Assembly (NCBI RefSeq): GCF_013267595.1 | Contig: NZ_CP054011.1 | Location: 476,147 to 540,146 of the forward strand | Direction of reading: 5' to 3' | DNA length: 64,000 nt | Source of the DNA: Prevotella melaninogenica | GTDB lineage: Bacteria > Bacteroidota > Bacteroidia > Bacteroidales > Bacteroidaceae | Part shown: positions 9,801 to 17,290 of the stretch, in pieces | How the letters are laid out: the number at the start of each line of letters is the position of its first letter | How positions within the stretch are numbered: the stretch's first letter is position 1 | Notes under the pieces: generated by a model | Told to the model about the DNA's origin: nothing | The model's database searches: none | What the model saw: only the letters and a program-made list of their open reading frames with translations | Made by a program: the position numbers and the translations under genes

Positions 9801-10133
9801 AGCTTCACCATCACGCACAATCAGTCTACGTGAGAGGTGGGTAATGGTCCAAAACAGGAACATGATACACGTTGCCGAAAGCAATGCGCTCATGGTGTTA
9901 ACCATACGTGCTACCTCTGTTGGGTCGCTTGCAAAATGTGAGAAGAGATTGGCTGTAAGCATAAAGAATGGTGCCCCAGGAGGGTGTCCAATCTCCAGTT
10001 TATAGCCTGTTGTAATGAATTCGGGACAGTCCCAGAAACTGGCTGTCGGTTCAATTGTGGAACAGTAGACGAAGGCTGCAATAAAGAATGCAAGCCATCC
10101 GACGATGTTGTCCACCAGTCTGAATTGTTTCAT
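6813..10133 (-). CDS. DUF2723 polytopic membrane protein (TMEM260-like glycosyltransferase family)
   Basis: An 1106-residue protein. The N-terminal two thirds is a multi-pass membrane domain beginning with the DUF2723 signature ([18 protein letters not shown], then [20 protein letters not shown] and [10 protein letters not shown]), with acidic residues in the first periplasmic loop as in GT-C glycosyltransferases. A soluble region follows ([34 protein letters not shown]), then a C-terminal helical segment that resembles TPR repeats ([17 protein letters not shown]). DUF2723 is homologous to vertebrate TMEM260, a protein O-mannosyltransferase, so a role in protein or envelope glycosylation is a reasonable inference but is not proven here. 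The size and architecture are usual for Bacteroidota. Monocistronic, with a -7 element TATCTTTG at the complement of 10207-10214. Confidence 0.85.
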   Translation of the reverse strand: [1106 protein letters not shown]

Positions 10134-10206
10134 TTATACGATTAGAATTTACTGTCTACTCATCTTTCTCGGATAAGCAGAGATATTTATTTCGAAATAA
10201 TCACTG

Positions 10207-10214
10207 CAAAGATA
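10207..10214 (-). promoter_or_regulatory. Predicted -7 element for the DUF2723 gene
   Basis: The complement of CAAAGATA gives TATCTTTG, a perfect TAnnTTTG box, 74 bp before the start codon. The -33 element is less clear. Confidence 0.4.
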
Positions 10215-10403
10215 ATAATATTAATCAAAACAACATAAAGAGAGTGGAGAAATTATAATAAAATGTGATGAAAAGAACATGACTAACGTTTTGAATTGAC
10301 TTTATTTGCTTGGGTTAAAGCATAAAGGTAAGATTATGTAAGTGTGTTTTTATGAAGTTTTACACTCGAATAGAAGGATTATTTTACACATCTTACAAGA
10401 GTA

Positions 10404-10515
10404 TTTTTTATTTTAAGTTGCTGTCACTTTTAACATTTCATGTAATACCACTGTAAACTAATAAGTTATATGATGATTTTGGATGACAGTAGTGACAGCA
10501 AAATTATTTTTAGAG
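10404..10515 (+). repeat. MITE-like palindromic element, about 110 bp, copy 2
   Basis: The ends TTGCTGTCACTTTTAACA (from 10417) and TGACAGTAGTGACAGCAAAA (to about 10503) are imperfect inverted repeats, extended by A/T-rich arms. The element matches copy 1 (4684-4791) in opposite orientation. A short open frame that crosses it on the minus strand is considered spurious. Confidence 0.7.
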
Positions 10516-10721
10516 AAATACTTTGTTCTCTGAATACTGAAGTTGGGCGCATTAAAGTGCATTCGGTTAATATAGATATACCAATAAGTTTTAGGGAAGC
10601 ACAAATGATTGTGTTTAAGAAGGATGACTAAACTATTCGAAAGTTTGATATGAGTATTCATTCTTTTTCATCTTGATATAAGTTTGCATATAGAAACTTT
10701 AAAATACTTGTAGTGTTGCTT

Positions 10722-10778
10722 AGCACATATTGTGCTGTTGGTAAGCACCATTGGTGCGAACTACTAACACCAATGGGA
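10722..10778. repeat. 22-bp-phased palindrome array B (3 units)
   Basis: Units begin at 10724, 10746 and 10768, exactly 22 bp apart. The first two are CAC-N5-GTG with centres ATATT and CATTG. The third keeps CAC but has lost GTG (CACCAATGGGA). The array sits between the DUF2723 gene and the IS remnant. Confidence 0.8.
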
Positions 10779-10805
10779 TGGAGTACTTTTCACTTAGCTA
10801 TAAGT

Positions 10806-11216
10806 TGTCAAATTGGACTGGAATGATAAAAAAAACAAAGGGTATGGTTGTCTTGCTGTCAAAGGATACACGAAGTAGCAGTTTGTTGCCCAATACACAT
10901 CTGCCTCTTACATGATTGAAAACACGACTAATACCCTGCATTCTCACGCTATTCTCCCCAAGCATGGTGTCATCTATAATGAAAGGCGAGATAACAAGTG
11001 ACTGATGCCAAACTTGCCAAAAAGATGAAATAAATCATCACTCATTCGAGTTTTAACATTCAAAAGTTTGGATAACTCGCTTATTTTCTTTATTTTTGCT
11101 TCCATAATAGTTTTATTGTTTTGTCTTTAAAATCAGTTCTTTAGCGATTACTAATTTACAAAGGAAATTCGACAAACTGTTTTTTCTATCTTATTTATTA
11201 GGGTGGGAAACTTTAG
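10806..11216 (-). mobile_element. IS remnant, 5' part of a DDE transposase with its end repeat
   Basis: On the minus strand an ATG at 11105 opens MEAKIKKISELSKLLNV and runs about 43 codons to a stop. In other frames there follow a DDE-like segment (IIDDTMLGENS), then LGNKLLLRVSFDSKTTIPF, and the sequence then decays near 10806. Ninety-six bases upstream of the ATG is the outer end CTAAAGTTTCCCACCC (complement of 11201-11216). The identical end occurs on the plus strand at 12332-12347, facing into the second remnant. The element is IS4-like and inactive because of a deletion and frameshifts. Confidence 0.7.
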
Positions 11217-11237
11217 ATAAGCAAACAAACAAATGCA

Positions 11238-11594
11238 ATGCAAACAGCCAATGCTGCTGTTATAAATGCATTTACACCAGGTTCTATAGATTATAGCAAT
11301 GGAGCAGATCAATGGGATGGTTCAGAACAAGCAATGATTCCTAAGGAGTTTCAGAATAAGCCATCAAATGGTACTTTTATGTATAAAATGAACGTCATGG
11401 GGTGGAGTATGCATGGGGTGGAGTATGCATCGTGGAAGAATGCTGTAAATAAAAAAAATGGTAATGGATTATTTAATGTTCCGCAGAAAAAAACTGCAGG
11501 ATACAATTATGGAGGTATGAAGAATAAGGGAAGAATTAGGCTTACTTCCACTGCACAATATGGATTAACTATTTTTTGGAGGACTCTAAAATGA
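11238..11594 (+). pseudogene. C-terminal fragment of a putative secreted effector or hydrolase
   Basis: An open frame of 118 codons that begins only 21 bp after the IS end, with an in-frame stop inside that end. It reads NAAVINAFTPGSIDYSNGADQWDG near its start and ends STAQYGLTIFWR, with no signal peptide. From memory, DYSNGA-(Y/D)-xWDG and TIFW-type segments occur in Bacteroidota C-terminal effector or hydrolase domains; this is a low-confidence recollection. The most economical reading is a gene whose 5' part was removed by the IS. A perfect 16-bp tandem duplication (11399-11414 and 11415-11430) lies inside it and changes the frame, so it may be further damaged. Its stop overlaps the next start (ATGA). 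Confidence 0.5.
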
Positions 11595-12310
11595 TTTTAT
11601 TTTCAAATTTATGGCTTCGAAGAGTATTTTTTTGCATTTTATTTTCTTCTTGTCTGGTAGATAATAAAGCTCAAAATGTCTGGAAACTTTATTACAATAC
11701 AAAAGAAGTCCAGATTAGGAGTTATACATCTAAAGGACAGTTGAGACATCTTGTGCAAAGCGATAGCGATGGGAATAAGGCCGATTCTGTAATTTATAAA
11801 AAGAATATTTATGTTTATTCTTTTGCAAAAACAAAAGTGTACAAGAACTCTGATCTTCGTGTCATAAATTTCTATTCTAAATTTAAACTGCATAAGGAGA
11901 CTTTTTTGTCTCCTTATGTTAAACATGCATTCCTATTAGAGGAGTATATTTCTGATTTGCAAGACATCTATGAATCCATTCTTCCGAATGGTGATGAAGT
12001 TTCAGATCATATATCGATTTCTATAAATAAAAATAGCACCCATATAACATTTCGTAATCTGAATTGTCGTTTTAATGTTTTATTTAGTCCTGTAATATTA
12101 CAATCTTATTTGTCCTACGATATAATAAAAGACATAAAGCTATATACTAAATTCGGAAGGCTCTCGAAAATAAGTTATATTTTGGAAGGGCATATTCTCA
12201 ATATCTTTTTTAATTATAAACATAATTCAATTAAGATAGTAATAGAATCATTATCATCCTATGATGATAGAAAAGATGAATATATTTATGAATGGAAAAG
12301 AGATACGTAG
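11591..12310 (+). CDS. Predicted lipoprotein, possible immunity partner
   Basis: A 239-residue protein starting at the ATG that overlaps the previous stop by 4 nt (ATGA), which suggests translational coupling. The N terminus is a signal sequence with a possible lipobox (FFCILFSSC), so the protein is probably anchored in the envelope. The rest is beta-rich with a basic C-terminal third (YILEGHILNIFFNYKHNSIK). I do not recognise the family. The pairing of a truncated secreted-enzyme C terminus with a coupled envelope lipoprotein resembles effector-immunity pairs, but this rests on arrangement alone. The region is very A+T-rich and lies between IS ends at 11201-11216 and 12332-12347. Confidence 0.55.
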   Translation: MILFSNLWLRRVFFCILFSSCLVDNKAQNVWKLYYNTKEVQIRSYTSKGQLRHLVQSDSDGNKADSVIYKKNIYVYSFAKTKVYKNSDLRVINFYSKFKLHKETFLSPYVKHAFLLEEYISDLQDIYESILPNGDEVSDHISISINKNSTHITFRNLNCRFNVLFSPVILQSYLSYDIIKDIKLYTKFGRLSKISYILEGHILNIFFNYKHNSIKIVIESLSSYDDRKDEYIYEWKRDT

Positions 12311-12331
12311 GGTCTTGCTAATTTAATATAA

Positions 12332-12915
12332 CTAAAGTTTCCCACCCCTTAAAACACTAACTTTTCTCATTTTCCTTTGTCTGTCGTCCTTCATATCCAT
12401 TGCCTTTTAACACATGACTAACTGAGGTTATGCAGTGTTCCATATACATCATCCCATTTTTCCAATGCTTCAGCCATTACAAGGATTTTGCTCAACTCTT
12501 TGTCGTTGCCGCTGATTGTAGGTATAAGGTGTTGGAGCGTCACCCCAAGCGTTTCTCCTAAAACACGAAGAATGTGTTCAATACAGGCAAGAGCTCTCTT
12601 CCATAACATGAGTGCCATGAGGTCGTCCTCCATATCTGAAAAGAGTTCGTCCATGGTTTGATATTCTGTGAATCTCTTTTCCAAAGCCATGACGGTATAT
12701 GTAAGGTAACACAGCGTTGCGTCGGCTATCTGACCATTGAAGTCGCAACCTTGATAACCACCTAATCCGAGATACAGCTTAGTTTCCTTTTTCCCCTTTT
12801 TCTGATGCAGTGAAAAATCACAGGGGATGGTTGTCTTGCCGTCAAAGAAGCAGAAAGTAACAGTTTGTAGCCCAATACGAACCTGTCTTTTACATTGTCG
12901 AAAACTTTAGGTATG
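12332..12915 (-). mobile_element. IS remnant, 3' part of the same transposase family
   Basis: The left end is the 16-bp end repeat CTAAAGTTTCCCACCC (12332-12347). On the minus strand the sequence encodes the transposase C terminus. From 12912 downwards it reads VFDNVKDRFVLGYKLLLSAS, then after a frameshift DGKTTIPCDFSLHQKKGKK, LYLGLGGYQGCDFNGQ, and continues into an intact 90-codon stretch (12690-12418: MALEKRFTEYQTMDELFSDM ... YGTLHNLS). It overlaps the left remnant around SKTTIP/GKTTIP, so these are two different decayed copies of one element. It is not functional. Confidence 0.75.
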
Positions 12916-13038
12916 TGATTTTATTGGTAAGTAGGGCGAGTTTTTTAACAGCGTTGTGTGTCAAATATGTTTTGTGGATACTTAGATTTATTTTTGAATG
13001 TTGCAGCATGAAATCTATGAAGAATAATATAAACAAAT

Positions 13039-13064
13039 ACGGACACACATAAGCGTGTGTCCGT
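13039..13064 (-). terminator. nrdD terminator hairpin
   Basis: The perfect 10-bp stem ACGGACACAC/GTGTGTCCGT has a 6-nt loop. On the minus strand the sequence after it is ATTTGTTTATATTATT. It lies 76 bp after the nrdD stop codon. Confidence 0.7.
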
Positions 13065-13139
13065 AAATGATTTTAAGGTGTTAGACGTGAAGTCTGTCAA
13101 CCCTATTAGTAAGTTAAAGCGTTTTTACAATAATGTCTG

Positions 13140-15299
13140 TTATGCGTTCTTGGTTTCAGTAACCGTTTCTTTACATAACTTCTCATTTGTTGTATTAACT
13201 GTATATTTATCTTCTCCTGCATAGAAACGGCGGTGTGCTTCCTCTTGGCGAGGTACAGAGAAGTTACTAATACGTTTCATGTAACCAATGATGCGAGTGA
13301 GATAATCAACATTCTTAGAATGGCAATGTGGACATTCGTGCATATAACGTTTGTCGATATGACCGCAGTCATTGCAGATAGTGTTTGGAATGTTGAATGT
13401 GAAGTAGTTGCAACCTTCCTGTGCAGCGACACGCAACAACTGACGATACTGTGGCTCAGAGAGGTGCTCTTCGAGGTTCATGTGAAGTGCAGAACCACCA
13501 GTTAGATGTTCTATATAAGGTGCTCCGTGTAGTTTGAACTTGTCAAGAATCGTCAACGAGTTGTCCTCAACGCGATAGAAATAGCTGTTATAGCAATTGC
13601 GTGGAACAAAATACCCATCTTCAGAGTCCCATTTAGCATGTTTTACTCCGACATTCTCTGCAGGAATCATCTCGCAGTTGAACATAGCTTCCTTTGTACG
13701 GAAAGCCTTATTCTGTGTTTCTATCAATCCAAGTACAGTCTGTACGAACTTCTTATAATCTTCATTCGGTGTGATGTCAAGTCCCATGAATTCTGCTGCT
13801 TCTACAAGACCATTGATACCAATAGTGAGATACTGGCGATCAATGTTGATGTATCCAGCATCAAAGAGTGGAAGCATGTGATTACGCAGCAACTCCTTGA
13901 GGTTTTCATTGTATGCTAATTGTACCTTATGACATAACTCGATAATATGCGTCAGATACTCCTTGTAATCAAGGTTGTTGTTGACTGCATACTGAATACA
14001 GCGATTGAGGTTGATTGTCAATACACTCTTTGATCCAGTTGAGACACCACCAGCACCGAGTGTATAAGAGAAGCCGTTATCTTGAATCTCATTACGTAGA
14101 CGGCAGCATGAACTGAGTGAGTCAGCATTATCGCTCATGTATGTGAAGAAACTATGTCCCTCAGAATACATCTTAGCGGCAAAGTCACCCCATTCCTTAT
14201 CCTTGCAGTCACCATTCTCTGCTAACAAAGCCATTGTTTCTACAGGGAAGGTGAGAACAGTCTTTAGACGCTCTTGGTTAAACCAAATCATAAAGCGTTT
14301 CTGTAACCACGAAAGACTCTCCCAATCTGGCTGTGATCCATCTGGGAAATAGAAGTTTCCGAAGAGTGACTCGAAGTATGGGCGGTCATAATAAGAAATG
14401 TTCCAGAATACTGCTTGATAGTTGCGAGCACCTGTAGGCTGGTTCAGTGAATAAACTATCTGTTCAAAGTAATCAGTAATTACCTTATCAATCGTACGCT
14501 TTCTTAGGCTAAGATCAACAACTTCATCAGCACGCTCCCAGTAGTCTTTACCATATTCCTTTTGGATAAAGTAGTTCATGTACATCAAGAATTCTGGCGT
14601 AGCGCAAGCTCCAGCGAGCATAGATGACACCATGAATACCATATTAATAAAGCCACCACAGAAACTTTTCAGATTTGTTGGCGCTGTCGAATTGCCACCA
14701 ATTGAATTTGTACCTCCAATAAGCCAAGGGTACATAGTGATGGATGCACAATAGTTGGCGAGGTTTGTCTCGTCATTCTTATATATAAAATGGTGGTTTA
14801 GAAGGTCAATGTACTCATCAGCCAAGTCCTTACCATACATCTTCTTAATACGATCAACAAGTAGTCTGCGGTTGAGACGAATAAATCCTTGCTTAGGAAG
14901 TTCGCCAATAAGTGTTGCAATGTTCTTATGTTCAACATTTGCATTGGCATCAAATTTTGACCCCGTAGCAGCATTTGATGCAACACAATAGTCAGAAAGA
15001 AACTTCATCTTTTCAAGAGTTTCACGGTCTTCTGTGTGTTGCTGACGATAGACGATGAAACTTTTTGCTACTTGATAATAGCCTTCTTTCATAAGTGCCA
15101 ACTCAACCTGATTCTGGATGTCTTCTACCTTGATGTCGTTTTGAATATTCAAGTTAGCGATGATTTTTGATAAAGTACCCAAATCAGTAGGTTCGTTGAC
15201 GCTTTCGAATGCCTTGAGAATAGCATTCATAATTTTGTCGAGGGAGAACCGATCCTTTGACCCATCACGTTTTGTGATTGTAAAGTTCTTCATTTCCAT
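13140..15299 (-). CDS. nrdD: Anaerobic (class III) ribonucleoside-triphosphate reductase
   Basis: A glycyl-radical enzyme of the cytosol that makes dNTPs from NTPs under anoxic conditions, with formate as reductant in most members. At 719 residues it has the usual length. An ATP-cone allosteric domain is at the N terminus (ITKRDGSKDRFSLDKIMNAI). The catalytic barrel follows, with active-site Cys residues (SSCCRLRNEIQDNG). The C terminus carries the zinc site CNDCGH...CPHCHSKN and the glycyl-radical loop RIIGYMKRISNFS. Start at MEMKNF; the second Met two codons later is possible. The activase gene nrdG, commonly next to nrdD, is not downstream here: the gene ends at a terminator followed by IS debris. 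Promoter at 15457-15487. Confidence 0.95.
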   Translation of the reverse strand: MEMKNFTITKRDGSKDRFSLDKIMNAILKAFESVNEPTDLGTLSKIIANLNIQNDIKVEDIQNQVELALMKEGYYQVAKSFIVYRQQHTEDRETLEKMKFLSDYCVASNAATGSKFDANANVEHKNIATLIGELPKQGFIRLNRRLLVDRIKKMYGKDLADEYIDLLNHHFIYKNDETNLANYCASITMYPWLIGGTNSIGGNSTAPTNLKSFCGGFINMVFMVSSMLAGACATPEFLMYMNYFIQKEYGKDYWERADEVVDLSLRKRTIDKVITDYFEQIVYSLNQPTGARNYQAVFWNISYYDRPYFESLFGNFYFPDGSQPDWESLSWLQKRFMIWFNQERLKTVLTFPVETMALLAENGDCKDKEWGDFAAKMYSEGHSFFTYMSDNADSLSSCCRLRNEIQDNGFSYTLGAGGVSTGSKSVLTINLNRCIQYAVNNNLDYKEYLTHIIELCHKVQLAYNENLKELLRNHMLPLFDAGYINIDRQYLTIGINGLVEAAEFMGLDITPNEDYKKFVQTVLGLIETQNKAFRTKEAMFNCEMIPAENVGVKHAKWDSEDGYFVPRNCYNSYFYRVEDNSLTILDKFKLHGAPYIEHLTGGSALHMNLEEHLSEPQYRQLLRVAAQEGCNYFTFNIPNTICNDCGHIDKRYMHECPHCHSKNVDYLTRIIGYMKRISNFSVPRQEEAHRRFYAGEDKYTVNTTNEKLCKETVTETKNA

Positions 15300-15456
15300 T
15301 GCTTATTTTATCTTTTTAGGTGTTTATAACTCTGTTGTTACTGTCTATCAGAAGGTGTAATTTTAATACACTATATTTGTGTGAAAGTTGTCAGTTTTGG
15401 ATAACTTTTTTATTTTTTTTCTTCAAAAGTTTTCCATTTTGATAAACTTTCTGTTG

Positions 15457-15487
15457 CAAATTTATATAAAACTATTCATTTGGCAAA
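15457..15487 (-). promoter_or_regulatory. Predicted nrdD promoter
   Basis: On the minus strand TTTG (complement of 15484-15487), 19 nt, then TAAATTTG (complement of 15457-15464). The leader would be about 150 nt. Part of the 540-bp gap 15300-15839. Confidence 0.5.
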
Positions 15488-15619
15488 AATTATTTGGGCT
15501 AAAAAATATTGGATAAATTACTAATTTTCTGTACTTTTATGCTTGGAATCTTGGTGGAGAAAGGGATTGATGTTTATTTCATTTTGAAGAAATATTTTTT
15601 GAGGGAAGTATTCTAAAGT

Positions 15620-15700
15620 CTAAGAAAATAAAAGATGTTCGGAAACAATACCATAGTAATAAGAATTATACATATTGTAATCTAATGACCGATTTGGGTT
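15620..15700 (+). repeat. Partial copy of the 195-bp palindromic element (right half)
   Basis: The segment TAAGAAAATAAAAGAT... through ...CGATTTGGG matches the right half of the full element at 53487-53681, including the block AAACAATACCATAGTAATAA. The left half is absent. Confidence 0.75.
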
Positions 15701-15787
15701 TAAGTTAAGTCTATAATGATCTTTTTAGAATGACGCTTACATCATTAAGGTAGTTAGTTAAATATAGATATTATTTCGTGGCTGTTA

Positions 15788-15819
15788 TTTGTGTTACACA
15801 TATAAATAATGTAATTTTG
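15788..15819 (+). promoter_or_regulatory. Predicted promoter of the HAD hydrolase gene
   Basis: TTTG at 15788-15791, exactly 20 nt, then TAATTTTG at 15812-15819. The start codon is at 15840, giving a very short leader. Confidence 0.55.
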
Positions 15820-15839
15820 CAGGTGGAAACAATAAAGTT

Positions 15840-16529
15840 ATGAAAGATATATCATTAATAGCCTTTGATGCAGATGATACTCTGTGGGAGTGTCAAACTT
15901 ATTTTGAGGCGGTAGAGAAAGAGTATTGTGAGCTATTAAAGTCATACGCCTCAGCCGATGAAATTTCTAAAGCTCTTTTTGCTGTTGAAACAGCAAATAT
16001 GCCACTTCTGGGTTATGGGAGTAAGGCTTTCTTATTATCTTTATTGGAGAATGCAATAGAGGTAAGTGGGGGAAGGTTAAAAGCAGATGAGGTTGAGAAG
16101 ATTATAAAATTAGGTAAAGAACTTCTCCAATTACCAGGCAAGCCAATGGATGGAGTTGAAGAAACTTTGAAGGTTTTACGTGAGAGAGGAGAATACCATT
16201 TAGTTGTCTTTACAAAAGGTGAACTGCTTGATCAAGAAAACAAGTTTCATCGTTCAGGCTTAAAGCCATATTTTGATGATATTATAGTTGTTTCAGATAA
16301 GACAGAGGCATCTTATTACCAATTGTGTGAGAGGTTTTCCATTAATGTTGAGCAGTTATTGATGGTAGGTAATTCTTTTCGTTCGGATATAGAACCCGTA
16401 TTAAAACTTGGTGGTTGGGCAGCTCATATACCTTTTCATACAACATGGCAGCATGAAGTTGTAGAGGAGTATAAACACTCTCATTTGTTAAAGTTGGAGT
16501 ATTTTACACAGTTGAAGCAAGTTTTGTAA
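15840..16529 (+). CDS. HAD-superfamily hydrolase
   Basis: A 229-residue cytosolic protein with the haloacid dehalogenase fold. Motif I is FDADDTLW (nucleophile Asp10, acid Asp12), motif II is VVFTKGEL (Thr), the Lys of motif III is in SDKTEASYY, and motif IV is VGNSFRSDIEP. The helical cap between motifs I and II places it with the phosphoglycolate-phosphatase or dehalogenase-like subfamily. The usual chemistry is phosphate-ester hydrolysis; the substrate cannot be inferred. Monocistronic with a well-matched promoter 20 bp upstream. The next gene is 125 bp away. Confidence 0.85.
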   Translation: MKDISLIAFDADDTLWECQTYFEAVEKEYCELLKSYASADEISKALFAVETANMPLLGYGSKAFLLSLLENAIEVSGGRLKADEVEKIIKLGKELLQLPGKPMDGVEETLKVLRERGEYHLVVFTKGELLDQENKFHRSGLKPYFDDIIVVSDKTEASYYQLCERFSINVEQLLMVGNSFRSDIEPVLKLGGWAAHIPFHTTWQHEVVEEYKHSHLLKLEYFTQLKQVL

Positions 16530-16654
16530 ACTTGTTTTGCTTTTACTTGCTGAAACTTTTGTAATTATTTCATTATATGTCGAATATTTTGTGTAAGTTT
16601 GCAGATCGATTATTATGAGGAGATAAAATACTTTTTAAACAAATAGTAAGTTAG

Positions 16655-16855
16655 ATGTTAGCACCACAAATAGAATATTCAGACCGAGAAGAGCGAATTG
16701 AGTTTATTCAAGAACGTTTCCATTGTAAGGCACCTTCGTGTGGCGGTTGTGGCTCATGTAATCTTCCTGATGGTGTACCAGCAGCAGAATATTTTGCTGA
16801 TTACATTGATGGTAAGGTTGAATTTATCAAACTCGCTGCGAAGATTTGGGAGTAG
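16655..16855 (+). CDS. Small cysteine-rich conserved protein
   Basis: A 66-residue acidic protein with a compact cysteine cluster, CKAPSCGGCGSC (residues 24-35), whose C-x5-C-x2-C-x2-C spacing could bind zinc or an iron-sulfur cluster. It has no signal peptide. A Bacteroidota-type -7 box TAAGTTTG lies about 50 bp upstream. The regular codon use and the cluster argue for a real gene in spite of its size. Its function is not recognised. Confidence 0.65.
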   Translation: MLAPQIEYSDREERIEFIQERFHCKAPSCGGCGSCNLPDGVPAAEYFADYIDGKVEFIKLAAKIWE

Positions 16856-16959
16856 GGGGCTTTCTCCTACTTGACAATGTAATACCAAGATAAATATAGT
16901 CTTGATAGTTTAAGGTTCTTACAGAAGTCTTTTTAAATTATTTTAGAACCTCCATTAAA

Positions 16960-17110
16960 ATCCAATTGACCATTAGAGCTAAACATGTTTTGTTCTTATC
17001 GAGCAAATTGTATGTCCTTTGGACGCAGGCGTAGCGGGCTACGTCAAGGCGCAAAGGCGGACAAGGCGTCGATAAGAAAATAAAAGATGATAGGAATAAT
17101 GGGTCAGTCC
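16960..17110 (+). repeat. 195-bp palindromic element, degenerate copy
   Basis: It begins TCCAATTGACCATTAGAG, continues through TTCTTATCGAGCAAATTG, the GC-rich core GGCGTAGCGGGCTACGTCAA, and GTCGATAAGAAAATAAAAGA, then fades. The core is identical to that of 53487-53681. The arms CTTATCGA and TCGATAAG make a long imperfect hairpin. It fills most of the gap between the small Cys-rich gene and the tRNA terminator. Confidence 0.75.
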
Positions 17111-17155
17111 TATTGTTGCCTAATTATCAGGAACTTCTTTTGTGCCTTATAATGC

Positions 17156-17183
17156 AAAAAAGGTATGCCTCACGACATACCTT
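17156..17183 (-). terminator. Intrinsic terminator of the SRP RNA-tRNA-Thr unit
   Basis: On the minus strand the stem AAGGTATG/CATACCTT (complement of 17176-17183 with 17160-17167) is followed by a T run (complement of the A run at 17155-17160). It lies 31 bp beyond the tRNA 3' end. Confidence 0.8.
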
Positions 17184-17214
17184 CTTCTGTGTTCTTAGTC
17201 ATTCTATTAATTTG

Positions 17215-17288
17215 AGCCTCTTGTCGGATTCGAACCAACGACCCCGAGATTACAAATCACGTGCTCTGGCCAACTGAGCTAAAGAGGC
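17215..17288 (-). tRNA. tRNA-Thr (anticodon UGU)
   Basis: Minus-strand cloverleaf: acceptor GCCTCTT pairs with AAGAGGC, the D arm contains AGCTCAGTTGG, the anticodon loop is UUUGUAA giving anticodon UGU (reads ACA), and the T arm contains GGTTCGAATCC. The discriminator base is U and CCA is not encoded. It lies immediately downstream of the SRP RNA gene and is probably co-transcribed and processed. Confidence 0.93.
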
Positions 17289-17290
17289 GG

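Noticed and set aside
10458..10661. 67-codon minus-strand open frame as a gene
   Set aside because: It overlaps the 110-bp palindromic element, and nothing about the protein or its start looks genuine.
10806..12915. A single IS interrupted by insertion of the effector-lipoprotein cassette
   Set aside because: For a minus-strand element the 5' part should lie at the higher coordinate. Here it lies at the lower, and the two pieces overlap in content.
15368..15382. ACACTATATTTGTGT upstream of nrdD as an NrdR box
   Set aside because: It is 15 nt long instead of the 16-nt NrdR palindrome, it occurs singly whereas NrdR boxes normally come in pairs, and A/T-rich DNA makes such matches likely by chance.
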